The position numbers were made by a program, and so were the translations under genes. DNA of 64,000 nucleotides. Source: Pseudomonadota bacterium (GTDB lineage Bacteria > Pseudomonadota > Gammaproteobacteria > QQUJ01). Numbering within the stretch: position 1 is the stretch's first letter; every line of letters starts with the position of its first letter. The stretch is taken from the NCBI GenBank assembly GCA_008501635.1, contig QQUJ01000005.1:42523-106522 (forward strand), in the 5' to 3' direction. Positions 29,952 through 39,522 of the stretch are shown here, in pieces. The notes below the pieces were generated by a model, which had not been told where the DNA came from, searched no databases, and worked only from the letters and a program-made list of their open reading frames with translations.

Positions 29952-30785
29952 ATGAGTTGTCAAACCGGACGTCTACTATTTTTCCCGACAGCGATTCTGA
30001 TCCTGTTTAATCTGGCATTTTCAATCACAACCGTCGCCTTTGCCTCGGACGTTTCTGCATTTCCGGACAAATTCATGTTTCGACTGGGCTCCTACAGCAT
30101 CTGGGACGCCGAAACCGATTTCACCATCTTGTCGAAAGATGGTTTCGGCACCGGCCTCAGTTATACCGATGATCTGGGAGGAGAGAGTAATGACACCATA
30201 CCCCGGCTCGATATCTATTATCGTCTCAACGATCGCCATCGTATTGAATTTTCTCATTTCAAATTTAAACGCGATGGGCGTAAACGCCTCGATATCGAGA
30301 TTGAAATCGAGGATGAGGTCTACAGTGCCGGCGAAACGGTCGTATCCACCATCAGCTACGAATTTTTCAAACTCGGTTACGCCTATACGTTCTATCACTC
30401 ACCGCAGGTGGAGCTTGGACTGACTGCCGGCCTCGATGTAACGAGCTATGATTTCAATTTCGAACTGGTGGATGGTTCGTCCGAAAGTAATTCGAATGCC
30501 ACAGCGCCGTTACCGATGTTCGGTTTGAAGATGTCTTATGCGATCAATCCGAGATGGTCGTTGCACTACCTGTCGGAAATCTTTTTCATCGAGATCGGCG
30601 ATACCTTTGAAGGTGTTTTCCTGACCAATGAACTGAATCTCGAGTACAGGTTCGAGAACAATTTTTCGCTGGGCCTCGGATTTACCCGTTACAGTATCGA
30701 TCTGAATTCAGACGATGGCGACTGGAAGGGCAGGATAAATGATAGCGCCAAGGGTGTGCTGATTTTCACCAGTTATTATTTTTAG
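29952..30785 (+). CDS. Outer-membrane beta-barrel protein (unassigned)
   Basis: A 277-residue secreted protein. An N-terminal signal peptide (about residues 1-32, cut near FAS-DVS) precedes alternating amphipathic strands, and the chain ends in the aromatic residues YYF typical of outer-membrane barrels. Strand-turn pairs such as IEFSHFKFKRDG and LHYLSEIFFIEIGD support 8-10 strands. The family is not identified with confidence; OmpW-like porins or lipid-A-modifying barrels are possible. Confidence 0.65.
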   Translation: MSCQTGRLLFFPTAILILFNLAFSITTVAFASDVSAFPDKFMFRLGSYSIWDAETDFTILSKDGFGTGLSYTDDLGGESNDTIPRLDIYYRLNDRHRIEFSHFKFKRDGRKRLDIEIEIEDEVYSAGETVVSTISYEFFKLGYAYTFYHSPQVELGLTAGLDVTSYDFNFELVDGSSESNSNATAPLPMFGLKMSYAINPRWSLHYLSEIFFIEIGDTFEGVFLTNELNLEYRFENNFSLGLGFTRYSIDLNSDDGDWKGRINDSAKGVLIFTSYYF

Positions 30786-31112
30786 GCGGACTGATTTTCG
30801 GAAAACCGGGGTTCCAGGAAACCGATGACGTTATCCAGAGCCGTTCCGATTCGATCTCGTGGCTCCGGTCGGGATGCGTGAACAGACTTCACCGCTGTGG
30901 ATCGATGCCAGCACGTTGACGCACGGCCTTTTACCTGAATCCGACGTGCAGTGTTGCTGACTCATGATGTTTCTCCGGCCAGCTCAATCCCACCCTCCGG
31001 GGTTTCCAGAATTGCGAGGAAAGCCCAGCTATGTAGTGGAGACGCCCGGGTACTCGGTACAGCAAAATCCGAGACTTGCACGGTCAGTAAGTCACCAGTC
31101 GAGAAAGTTGGA
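30786..31112. other. Intergenic region between two convergent genes
   Basis: About 330 bases after the outer-membrane protein and before the 3' end of the MFS gene. No gene, repeat or clear terminator was recognised. Confidence 0.4.
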
Positions 31113-32429
31113 CTAAGCGGTCTGAACGTCGTCCAGCCCGGCCGCCGCGATTATCGCCAGGGCTGCCATCGACGTGAAGATCGCCAGCACGGCGCCGATG
31201 CCGAGCCACTGCGCGATGACACCGAACACGCCACCGGCGAGCAGGACCAGACCGACCACCGAATTGCTGAGTGCGGTGTAGGTTGCGCGATTGTCGTGGT
31301 CTGTCATGTCGACGACGTGCACTGAACGCCCGAGCCGTACCCCCTGGTGCGCGATCATGAGCACGAACAACAGCGCCGGCAGCAATGACGCCTCCTCCAG
31401 CAAGGTCGGCATTGCCAGTGCGAAGAAGGCAGCAGCCGCGTTCGCCAGCGCGGCGAGCGTCGCCGCGAGCATCAGCACAAGACGACTCGACCTGTCGGAG
31501 AATCTCCCCCAGACGTAGGTGCTGGACAGACTCGCTGCCGCCGCCGCGATCATGAAAGAGCCCAGCGTGCCGAGGCCGCTGGCTGCACTATCACCGCTGA
31601 GTGCGATGTAGAATGGCGGCGCCAGTGCCGACGACAGCAGCAATGTACGCGTCACGATGAGGCGGCGCAGCTGTGCATCGCTGCGCAGCAGACCCAGTTG
31701 CGCGATGACCGCGACCAGGCCGTCGATGCCGCCTGCGGTCGCGCCGGGCTCTTCTCGAACCAACCCGAAGACGAACGCGGCCAGTAGCCAACAGGCACCG
31801 CCGAGCGCGACCATGCCGGAAACGACCGGCACCGTGAGCGGGATCCAGCCGGCTGAATAGGCGACCGCCAACAGCAGCGTCGCCACGGCGGCGATGGTGC
31901 CCGCTGTGCCGCCGACCGAGCCGCGCCGACCCTTGTCCACGGTTTTCCCGAGCACGTCCTTGTGGCTGATCGAGCACAGGCTGCGGCCGAGAGCGAAGAT
32001 CGCGATCAGTGCGACCGCGACGATACCGGCGAGGGCGCCGGAAAACAGCTGTGCAAACCAACCCATCATGCCGAAGCCGATGATCGCGGCGCCCTGGATG
32101 ACGCAGCCGAGCACGTAGACACTCTTGCGAATGGGAAGTCGCCGAATGCGCGCCGAAATCACCAGCTGCGGCAGCATCGCCAGCGATTCGCGCACCGGTA
32201 CCAGCAGGCCGAGTGCCCAGGTCGGCGTGCCGATGGCGTCGAGCAACCAGGCGAGCACAAGCTTGGCATCGGCCAGGCCTTCGCCGACTTTTGTCAGACT
32301 GAGCGACACGATGTGCACGCCGTAGTTGTGCGGCTGCTCGTGGCATGCGGATTCAGGCAGGTCGCGGCACACCTGCGCCAATGGGTCGTCGTCGACGAGC
32401 AGTGCGTGCAGGCGGACGAAACCGGTCAT
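31113..32429 (-). CDS. MFS transporter
   Basis: A 438-residue hydrophobic protein with about 12 predicted helices, for example VLGCVIQGAAIIGFGMMGWF and ILLAGGVFGVIAQWLGIGAV. The first 45 residues are hydrophilic, which is unusual, and the true start could be internal. Its ATG overlaps the stop of the upstream frame by one base, so the two are probably coupled. The substrate cannot be inferred. Confidence 0.75.
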   Translation of the reverse strand: MTGFVRLHALLVDDDPLAQVCRDLPESACHEQPHNYGVHIVSLSLTKVGEGLADAKLVLAWLLDAIGTPTWALGLLVPVRESLAMLPQLVISARIRRLPIRKSVYVLGCVIQGAAIIGFGMMGWFAQLFSGALAGIVAVALIAIFALGRSLCSISHKDVLGKTVDKGRRGSVGGTAGTIAAVATLLLAVAYSAGWIPLTVPVVSGMVALGGACWLLAAFVFGLVREEPGATAGGIDGLVAVIAQLGLLRSDAQLRRLIVTRTLLLSSALAPPFYIALSGDSAASGLGTLGSFMIAAAAASLSSTYVWGRFSDRSSRLVLMLAATLAALANAAAAFFALAMPTLLEEASLLPALLFVLMIAHQGVRLGRSVHVVDMTDHDNRATYTALSNSVVGLVLLAGGVFGVIAQWLGIGAVLAIFTSMAALAIIAAAGLDDVQTA

Positions 32430-32843
32430 CAGAAACGGAAGATCACGGCGACGGCGAACGATTCAACGAATCCGGCCAGTCGCTGCAGGCAGTGCGGCAG
32501 CACGACTTGCCCAGCGTGTTCGCGCAGCGCGCTCAGTGACACGGCATCCGGTTGGACACCAATCGCTTTAATCATCGGCGACGGACCGGCGCTGACCGAC
32601 GCGTAACGGATGATGGTGCTGTGACAGTTGTGCGACACCTGCTTCGGAGTTTCCTGTCAGGCTGACGCGACCGTTGAACGAAGCATCTGCTGAGGCTGTC
32701 GGCAAGCCTACCTTGATCCCCATCGGGTCGTAATTCACATCCCGGTCCCCTTGTTGTTTGCGTAACATCTCTTCTGCAACTTCAACGAATTGCTGGTCGC
32801 ACCGCGCGAACCCCGAGTTGCACACGGCCGCAAGGCCGTGCAT
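32429..32843 (-). pseudogene. Unidentified small gene upstream of the MFS gene, probably frameshifted
   Basis: From 32843 one frame reads MHGLAAVCNSGFARCDQQF and on to GRVSLTGNSEA. A second frame picks up near 32638 (VSHNCHSTIIRYASVSAG) and ends in AVAVIFRF at 32429, one base into the MFS start codon. Both halves look like real protein, so a frameshift near 32640 is likely; two coupled genes are also possible. No family is recognised. Confidence 0.4.
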
Positions 32844-32999
32844 GTTGATAGTACTTGATGTGGCAGGCACCTGCTATTGGCCATGTGGAATTACGGCCAC
32901 CCGCGGAGAACCACTACCACCCCAGGATCCGGCCTTGGCACGTCTCCGTAGCTTGCGGGCAAGGAATGCAGAAATAGGGAATAAATTTTGGCCGACTGC

Positions 33000-33195
33000 G
33001 CATCGGCTACCGAACATCTTCACGGTATCGGAAATCAAGCTCTCCCGTTGTGGTGTGGCGAGCGCGTAGCTGTGGTTCGTCATCCAGCAGTAGGCGTGGT
33101 CTCTTACACCGCACCGTCGGGACAACCGGTGCCTGGTAGACATCATAGGTCACTGACTCGATGAAACATGCATTGTGCTCATTGCCCTGCTGCAC
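33000..33195 (-). pseudogene. Remnant of REP-associated tyrosine transposase (RAYT), N-terminal part
   Basis: In two frames the minus strand encodes QQGNEHNACFIESVTYDVYQ and then VRDHAYCWMTNHSYALATPQ. These match RAYT/Y1 transposase segments (RGN-x-RQACF ... H-x-Y-x2-MTNH), with the second His of the HUH-like motif changed. The C-terminal half is missing. A closely similar copy lies at 61.2-61.4 kb. Confidence 0.6.
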
Positions 33196-33766
33196 GATAT
33201 GATGGGGAAGACCTGGAATATCGTTCCTTGCTCACCTCGGCATCGCATCTCCTTTGCACCTTGCCGGCAATCAACGGATGGAAATTCCAGCCAAATGGCT
33301 GGTCAGAATTCATTCCCTCCGGCTCCTTTTTGCTTGCCGTTTGCCGGACCGCACTTATTGTAAGATCCAGCGACAATCGTGCAACAGGCGGTTTGTGCCG
33401 TATATAAGCTGTTTTCTTGACAAACAGCGCCGGATTTGTGCAACTGCCAGACTAACGCTGTGGTTTTTCGGATGGGCGATAATGCCCTGAGTGAGAGACC
33501 CGCATGCTTTCTTTGTCAAAGCATCCTGGCCTGTGTGTTGGATAATCGGCACGGCGATGATACCTCGCGGTGAAGTGGGGTTGTTTTCGCGGAGTTGCGC
33601 AGGATCAGCGGTATATCCAGCGGTGAAACCTACGCGGGTATGATCATCGTCAGCGCACTTACCACGCTGTTTCCTCCCCTGGTCATAGAGTGGTTTAATG
33701 GGCACTATTAGGATCGTCTGCGGGCGGCAACTTCGGGATAATCGGTTTTCGATACAGGAGTCTGGT
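33196..33766. other. Non-coding stretch before the zinc-finger gene
   Basis: About 570 bases with only short low-quality ORFs. The first 120 bases are similar to sequence following the RAYT remnant at 61.4-61.5 kb, so the duplicated unit extends past the transposase fragment. The remainder probably contains the promoter of the zinc-finger gene. Confidence 0.4.
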
Positions 33767-34033
33767 ATGGCTGGCGGCTGGTCCCGTGACGGGGCGGTGC
33801 AGGATCAAATTGATGCAAGCGTGGAAGATGCAGTCCACCGGGCGAGGAGCCGGCTGCCTGCAGGCGAGGGTTTGAGTCGCTGTGAGGCGTGCGACGCACA
33901 GATTCCCGAGGCGCGGCGCAATGCGGTGCCCGGCGTGCGTTTGTGCGTCAATTGCCAGGCTGAGGCCGAGAAACGGCCTACGGCCTTTACCAACTTCAAT
34001 CGGCGGGCGAGTAAGGACAGCCAATTGAGGTAG
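33767..34033 (+). CDS. DksA/TraR-family C4 zinc-finger protein (YbiI-like)
   Basis: An 88-residue protein. The C4 finger is CEACDAQIPEARR ... CVNCQAEAE, as in YbiI/TraR proteins. GGAG lies 6 bases before the ATG at 33767, which is preferred over an ATG 23 codons upstream. Such proteins bind RNA polymerase through the secondary channel. Regulatory effect is not predictable. Confidence 0.82.
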   Translation: MAGGWSRDGAVQDQIDASVEDAVHRARSRLPAGEGLSRCEACDAQIPEARRNAVPGVRLCVNCQAEAEKRPTAFTNFNRRASKDSQLR

Positions 34034-34242
34034 GCTCGACAAGACCTGCCGGTTTGGCCGCCGGCTTAGCGCAGCGCCTTCGTTGCGCGTCACGGCGGAA
34101 CGCCGTTTCGGCTGGCCGTCGCCTGTAATCGGCACACTGTAGAGCACCACCGGTCGCGGACAATCCTCACCGCGCCCCCTCCATACCTACCGTCGACTGC
34201 GTTTGTGGTGTGTAGGCCGGGAAGAAGGAAAAGATAAGAACC

Positions 34243-35595
34243 ATGACTTACACGCATGAAACGATAGTCGCACTGCAGCGCAGCAGCCCGGCTCAGGCCG
34301 AATTTTATCAATCGGTGGAGGGGGTTCTGGACTCTCTGCAGGCGGTGCTCGAGACAGAAGAGAAATATCGCCGCCACGCCATCATCGAGCGCATCGTCGA
34401 GCCCGAGCGCCAGATCATGTTCCGCGTGCCATGGATGAGCGATCACGGCACCATCCATGTCAACAAGGGTTATCGGATCGAATTCAACTCGGCGCTGGGG
34501 CCCTACAAGGGAGGTTTGCGCTTTCACCCCGGCATCAATGCCAGCATCGTCAAGTTTCTCGGCTTCGAACAGACTTTCAAAAACGCGCTCACCGGCCTGC
34601 CTATCGGTGGGGGCAAGGGCGGTGCGAATTTCGATCCCAAGGGACGCTCTGATGGCGAGATCATGCGTTTCTGTCAATCGTTCATGAACGAGATGTATCG
34701 GCATATCGGTCCCAACACCGATGTGCCGGCAGGGGATATCGGCGTGGGTGAGCGCGAAATCGGTTATCTCTTCGGTCAGTACAAGCGCCTCACGGGCCGC
34801 TACGAAGGGGTGTTCACGGGCAAGGGCCTGTTGTGGGGCGGCTCCCTGGTGCGCAAAGAGGCGACCGGTTACGGTTGCGTCTACTTCGCGCAGGAGATGC
34901 TCGCGGACAAAAGCCTTGCGCTCGCGGGGCGTGATTGCCTGGTTTCCGGCAGCGGCAACGTGGCCATCTACGTGATTGAGAAGCTCTATCAATGCGGCGC
35001 CCGGCCGATTACCTGCTCCGATTCTACCGGCACGATTCACGATCCGGACGGCATCAGACTGGAAACGCTCAAGGTTCTCAAGGAGGTGCAGAAAGTCGGC
35101 CTTAAGGAGTATGTGCGGCACCATGCAGGCGCACGTTTTATTCCGCTTGGCGACTATCCCGAAGACGGTCACGCGGTGTGGCGCATACCCGGCGATCTGG
35201 CCTTTCCGTGTGCAACGCAGAATGAACTGACCCGGACGGACGCGGAGGCACTGGTGAACAACGGTTGTATCGCGGTCAGCGAGGGCGCGAACATGCCGAG
35301 TACGCCGGATGCCGTCGACCTTCTGCTCGACGCGAAAACACTTTACGGGCCGGGCAAGGCGGCCAATGCCGGGGGTGTGGCCACCAGCCAGTTCGAGATG
35401 GCGCAAAATGCGAGTATGCAGCGCTGGACCTTTGAACAGGTCGATACCCAGCTCAAGGCCATCATGGCGGATATTTACGTGCGCGCACGCGACACCGCAC
35501 TCAAATACGATGCGCCCGACAATCTCGTACTTGGCGCCAACGTTGCCGGGTTCATACGTGTTGCCGATGCGATGATCGAGCAAGGGGTGGTGTAG
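34243..35595 (+). CDS. gdhA: NADP-dependent glutamate dehydrogenase
   Basis: A 450-residue class I glutamate dehydrogenase. GGLRFHPGINASIVKFLGFEQ and LPIGGGKGGANFDPKG hold the catalytic Lys; SGSGNVAIYVIEKL is the nucleotide-binding fold. Its length and ATGYG motif match the hexameric biosynthetic enzyme (2-oxoglutarate + ammonium + NADPH to glutamate). It stands alone between the zinc-finger gene and an AT-rich insert. Confidence 0.95.
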   Translation: MTYTHETIVALQRSSPAQAEFYQSVEGVLDSLQAVLETEEKYRRHAIIERIVEPERQIMFRVPWMSDHGTIHVNKGYRIEFNSALGPYKGGLRFHPGINASIVKFLGFEQTFKNALTGLPIGGGKGGANFDPKGRSDGEIMRFCQSFMNEMYRHIGPNTDVPAGDIGVGEREIGYLFGQYKRLTGRYEGVFTGKGLLWGGSLVRKEATGYGCVYFAQEMLADKSLALAGRDCLVSGSGNVAIYVIEKLYQCGARPITCSDSTGTIHDPDGIRLETLKVLKEVQKVGLKEYVRHHAGARFIPLGDYPEDGHAVWRIPGDLAFPCATQNELTRTDAEALVNNGCIAVSEGANMPSTPDAVDLLLDAKTLYGPGKAANAGGVATSQFEMAQNASMQRWTFEQVDTQLKAIMADIYVRARDTALKYDAPDNLVLGANVAGFIRVADAMIEQGVV

Positions 35596-35704
35596 GCAAC
35601 TGGTATTAAATCAACAGGAATCAATAGACCCATCAATAATCACTGACCACAAGGATCATTGGCGATTTTATGACAAATCAGAATCAGGTTAAAAACGTAT
35701 AACG

Positions 35705-36319
35705 ATGAGAGAATTATGGGAAAAAATGTTCAAAGACAACCAGGAGATGTGGGGGTTTGAACCGGCACGATCCACTGTATTGACCAATGATTATTTTGTT
35801 GAACACAACGTGAAGAATGTACTTATTCCGGGCATTGGTTATGGGCGAAATGCGCAAATTTTCAGAGAAAATGGCATGACGGTAACCGGTATCGAGATTT
35901 CCAAAACCGCCATTGATTTGGCTCACAAACATTTCGGTGACGAACTGACTATTCACCACGGTTCTGTAACCGAAATGCCGTTTGATAAAAATCTTTATGA
36001 CGGAATATATTGTTATGCCCTAATTCATTTGCTGGATAAAAATGAAAGAACAAAACTAATTCAGGACTGTTTCAATCAATTGAGCGATGACGGGTATATG
36101 GTATTCGCGACTGTTACAAAAAAGGCGCAAATATATGGTCAAGGCAGTTGTGTTGGCACAGACAGAATTGAACTGCCCGGCGGTTTGAAGATGTTCTTTT
36201 ACGACATGGGGACAATACAAGAAGAGTTTGGTAAAGCAGGACTTGTTGAAATACTGGATGTTGCTGATATCTATCCCTTTTATCTCATAATATGCAAAAA
36301 GAACAAGGTGGAAAATTAA
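35705..36319 (+). CDS. Class I SAM-dependent methyltransferase
   Basis: A 204-residue Rossmann-fold methyltransferase. LIPGIGYGRNAQIF is the SAM-binding motif I, with TGIEIS as motif II acid and YDGIYCYALIHLL as motif III. The coding sequence is markedly AT-rich compared with all neighbours, suggesting recent transfer. The substrate is unknown; tellurite or small-molecule methyltransferases of this length are among the candidates. Confidence 0.8.
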   Translation: MRELWEKMFKDNQEMWGFEPARSTVLTNDYFVEHNVKNVLIPGIGYGRNAQIFRENGMTVTGIEISKTAIDLAHKHFGDELTIHHGSVTEMPFDKNLYDGIYCYALIHLLDKNERTKLIQDCFNQLSDDGYMVFATVTKKAQIYGQGSCVGTDRIELPGGLKMFFYDMGTIQEEFGKAGLVEILDVADIYPFYLIICKKNKVEN

Positions 36320-36548
36320 CACAAACAGCAGGAAATTCATCGGATTAAATATATAAATTATAATTTATATCAGGAATTATCCTGTTCAATATAATATATA
36401 TGGTGTTTTATTCCTTGCTATCGATAAATCCTCTTTCATGACAGGTTCTGAGTCAATAATTGATGGCGGGTTTACTGTGCTATAATTCTTTTGAAAACCG
36501 CTAACAAGAGAAAAATATATTTACCTGAACCTTGTAATCCAAACCAGG
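36320..36548. other. AT-rich spacer
   Basis: About 230 bases, extremely AT-rich (runs such as AATATATATGG). It should contain the promoter of the following reductase gene. No gene seen. Confidence 0.4.
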
Positions 36549-37112
36549 ATGAAAATCATGAAAAAGTACAAGATTGGAGTTGTCGTAGGAAGCCTCCGTA
36601 AAGAATCCTTTAACCTGAAAACCGCTAAAGCATTGATAGCGCTTGCACCAGAAACCCTGTCATTGGAAATACTGAACATAGCGGGTCTTCCGATGTTCAA
36701 TGAAGACCTGGAAGCAACTCCGCCGAATGAATGGGTAGCATTCCGGAAGCAAATCATCGCTGCGGATGGACTTCTCTTTCTGACCCCGGAATACAACCGT
36801 TCAGTACCCGCTGTTTTAAAAAATGCGATTGATGTGGGTTCCCGTCCTTATGGAAAAAACTCGTGGGACGGAAAACCCGCAGCTATTGTTAGTGTTTCTA
36901 TTGGGAATATTAGTGGATTTGGCGCTAATCACCACTTGCGCCAATCACTGGTTTTTGTAAATGTGCCCACCATGGCCCAGCCTGAAGCTTACATTGGGGG
37001 CGCTACCGCACTTTTTGACGATAATGGAAAGCTTACCGATGATTCTACCAAGGAATTCCTCAAAAGCTTTATGGAAGTCTTTGAGAAATGGGTTAACACA
37101 AACGCGCGGTAA
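36549..37112 (+). CDS. NADPH-dependent FMN reductase / quinone reductase
   Basis: A 187-residue flavodoxin-fold protein. VVGSLRKESFNLKTAKAL binds the FMN phosphate and LTPEYNRSVPAVLKNAIDVG is the family signature. Either ATG 36549 or 36558 may be used. Homologues reduce quinones, azo dyes, chromate or FMN. Like the upstream methyltransferase, it is AT-rich and probably acquired together with it. Confidence 0.85.
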   Translation: MKIMKKYKIGVVVGSLRKESFNLKTAKALIALAPETLSLEILNIAGLPMFNEDLEATPPNEWVAFRKQIIAADGLLFLTPEYNRSVPAVLKNAIDVGSRPYGKNSWDGKPAAIVSVSIGNISGFGANHHLRQSLVFVNVPTMAQPEAYIGGATALFDDNGKLTDDSTKEFLKSFMEVFEKWVNTNAR

Positions 37113-37333
37113 CGACAGAAACATTATTTAAATATGGACAGCCACCCGATTAAATAACGAAAGCAGATTGTTTGATTCAAATATAGTCTTTGGATTCGAA
37201 TACTCTGAGCGGATTTTGTAAGATTCAGACCTGAATGCAGGAAAGCTATTAGTTTAACTGGGTATGTGAATTATGGCTGATTCAAAATCAATAGGGTCAG
37301 AGTAAGGCACCCTCCGATTTATCGAACCCGTGG
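37113..37333. other. AT-rich spacer next to an IS remnant
   Basis: About 220 bases in which base composition returns from AT-rich to the genomic level. No gene is seen. Confidence 0.35.
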
Positions 37334-37436
37334 TTAAGGAACACTTGCCATCCTTGCGAAATCCACGGGCGATACATACCCCAAGGACTGATGGATGCGC
37401 TGGCGATTGTAAAACAGCTCCAGGTCATCGGAGAGC
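37334..37436 (-). pseudogene. IS3-family transposase fragment (OrfB C-terminus)
   Basis: The minus strand encodes LELFYNRQRIHQSLGYVSP followed by VDFARMASVP and a stop. This is the C-terminal end of IS3-type OrfB integrases. The rest is absent. It marks the right edge of the AT-rich segment and may have taken part in its arrival. Confidence 0.75.
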
Positions 37437-37581
37437 TAGTGACCAGAATTTTTCGTACTTTTATGGGCGGTTGACATCTGGTTAGGCGGAAATCCGTCCC
37501 TCAAGTTGTTTGTCTCACCTCATTCAGTGCTGGTAAGGGCAACTTAAATGAACACGCTCATCACCGTTGACGGCAGATGAC

Positions 37582-38250
37582 ATGATCGGTAGTTGGATCA
37601 CCATAACTGTCATCACTTTCATCGGCATACTACCGATCGCCAACCCGTTCAGCACAGCGGTGGTATTCCTCACCATCACCGAACGCTTCAGCGAAGAACG
37701 GCGCCGGCAGCAGGCGCTCATGGCCTGCGTCTATATGGCAGGCATTCTGATCACTTTCCTGCTGTTGGGCTCGCTGATTATGAACTTCTTTGGCATCTCA
37801 GTCCCGGGGCTGCGCATTGCCGGGGGTTTGATCGTGGCGCGCATCGGCTTCGGGATGCTGACCTCCACCTCGGAGAACGAAATGCCCGAGGAGTCCCGTA
37901 AGGAGGTTGTGAAGATGGATGACGTAGCCTTCACTCCGCTGGCCATGCCCATGCTCAGTGGACCAGGCTCCATCGCCGTCACCATCGGCATGGCAACGGA
38001 CGCTGATGGTGTGGGTGAGAACCTGGCCATTGTCGTGGGCATCGGATTGGTGGCCCTTGTTTCGTGGCTGGTGCTGCGCGCGTCCGCCCGGGTGGTCGGC
38101 GTCCTGGGTGCAACCGGCATGAACGCCATGGGACGAATCATGGGCTTCCTGCTCGTCTGCATAGGGATCCAGTTTATTGTGGACGGCACCCACGATTTCC
38201 TGTCGAGCGCAGAGTTCTGGGCACCCATCCTGGACGCAATCCGAGGTTGA
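37582..38250 (+). CDS. MarC-family integral membrane protein
   Basis: A 222-residue protein with six predicted helices. GILPIANPFSTAVVFLTITE and FTPLAMPMLSGPGSIAVTIG are the repeated MarC signatures (NP-x-x-x and GPG). ATG at 37582 is used, 15 bases after an earlier in-frame codon. MarC proteins (UPF0056) have no established transport function. Confidence 0.85.
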   Translation: MIGSWITITVITFIGILPIANPFSTAVVFLTITERFSEERRRQQALMACVYMAGILITFLLLGSLIMNFFGISVPGLRIAGGLIVARIGFGMLTSTSENEMPEESRKEVVKMDDVAFTPLAMPMLSGPGSIAVTIGMATDADGVGENLAIVVGIGLVALVSWLVLRASARVVGVLGATGMNAMGRIMGFLLVCIGIQFIVDGTHDFLSSAEFWAPILDAIRG

Positions 38251-38478
38251 GAGCCTGTGCGACGGCAAGTTCTTCAAGATCCGCCAACAGGAGCGCTCGG
38301 TGCGTCTACTTGCACGACGCCAGATCGGCCGAGTAGGCGTTCGCACATCGGTCCCATTGGTTCATCTACCAATCCGGGCCGACTTCCGGTTCGGATGACC
38401 CCAATGATCACTGGCGTCGGTCAGCAGCTTGGCCACCGATCTGTCGCCCGCGTCCGACGTGCCGGACAGGAGATCCTC
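38251..38478. other. Spacer between marC-like gene and the stress cluster
   Basis: About 230 bases between convergent transcription units. No gene or clear terminator recognised. Confidence 0.35.
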
Positions 38479-38595
38479 TTAACCCTCCATGCGCATGCGC
38501 TTAAGGCCCACACGAATTCCGTCGTGCAGGGGCTCCTTGCGCTCACTCAACATTCTGGCGAAGTTTTCGCGTTCGCTAGTCGACAACGCGCTCAC
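38479..38595 (-). CDS. Small 38-residue ORF coupled to the CBS-DUF2267 gene
   Basis: A GTG start overlaps the stop of the upstream gene (GTGA junction). The product begins VSALSTSERENFARMLSERK and ends LKRMRMEG, strongly basic and helical. It is not recognised. The junction and its protein-like composition suggest a real, translationally coupled microprotein; a truncated former domain of the CBS protein is the alternative. Confidence 0.4.
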   Translation of the reverse strand: MSALSTSERENFARMLSERKEPLHDGIRVGLKRMRMEG

Positions 38596-39464
38596 GAGGC
38601 AGCCGGCACGGGCGCTTTCAAAAAGACTTCGCGCAACGACTCGGGAAGCTGGCCCCGCACGTCTTCCATCTGACCGGTACTGACGGTTTGCGCGATCAGC
38701 GCACCGGCGGCGGCGAGAAGTTTTGCGGCCCGCGATGGGTCGACTCCGAGTTGCTGCACGAGTTCCTGCTCGATCGTCTCCCGGGTAATGAGCTTGTCAG
38801 GGCCGAGAGGAAGCGCATACAGCGCAGGCTGCAACAGCGAAGGAAGCTGCGCAATGAGGTCTTCGGCTTCGCCAGGAATCAGCCTTCGCACCAATGAGTC
38901 GAGGACGATCCCGAGCGCGGTCTCGGTCTGAACGTCGTTCTCGAGGTCGGTGTCGGCACGCAGTTGATTGATGACGCGTCGGTAGGTCGCCTCGGCGCGT
39001 GCGGCACTGCGTCGCCTCGCAGGCGACCTGTCGGTGCCCGCCGGCCCGCCCTCGCCGATCTGGGCTTCGACGATCGCGGCAAGGCGATCGATTGGCGCAG
39101 CCTCATCGAGGAGCAGGTCATCAAGCGTCACCATGCCAACGAATCGCCCCCCCTCCACGAGAGGGATGCGCCGGATGTTGCGCTTTTGCATGAGACGAAT
39201 CGCGCTCGCCTGAGTGTCCGTGGGTGCGAGTGATACGACGCCTGCAGTCATCACCTCACCGACGGTCGTCTTATGGGGATCGAGCCCGCGGCCGAGCGCA
39301 CGGATCGCGAGATCTCGATCGGTCACGATGCCAACGACGTTCCCTTTGTCCTGTACGACCACAGCGCCAATGTTGTTGTGTTCGATCGCGCGCGCGGCAT
39401 CGAGGACGGAGGTATTGGATTTCAGCGCCACGATGCGTGGTCTTACGTACCATTTTAGAGACAT
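38592..39464 (-). CDS. CBS-domain protein with C-terminal DUF2267
   Basis: A 290-residue protein. Two CBS motifs cover about residues 8-125 (VVGIVTDRDLAIRAL and FVGMVTLDDLLLDE). A C-terminal DUF2267 repeat includes LGIVLDSLVRRLIPGEAEDL and a second GQLPESLREVF. CBS pairs bind adenine nucleotides; DUF2267 is of unknown function but common in stress operons. It lies 58 bases after the HPF-like gene, in the same direction. Confidence 0.85.
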   Translation of the reverse strand: MSLKWYVRPRIVALKSNTSVLDAARAIEHNNIGAVVVQDKGNVVGIVTDRDLAIRALGRGLDPHKTTVGEVMTAGVVSLAPTDTQASAIRLMQKRNIRRIPLVEGGRFVGMVTLDDLLLDEAAPIDRLAAIVEAQIGEGGPAGTDRSPARRRSAARAEATYRRVINQLRADTDLENDVQTETALGIVLDSLVRRLIPGEAEDLIAQLPSLLQPALYALPLGPDKLITRETIEQELVQQLGVDPSRAAKLLAAAGALIAQTVSTGQMEDVRGQLPESLREVFLKAPVPAAS

Positions 39465-39522
39465 CTGTGAATTCCTTGGGATGCGTTAACTGCGTGGACG
39501 AGGTGCGCCCCTGGTTGTCGTC

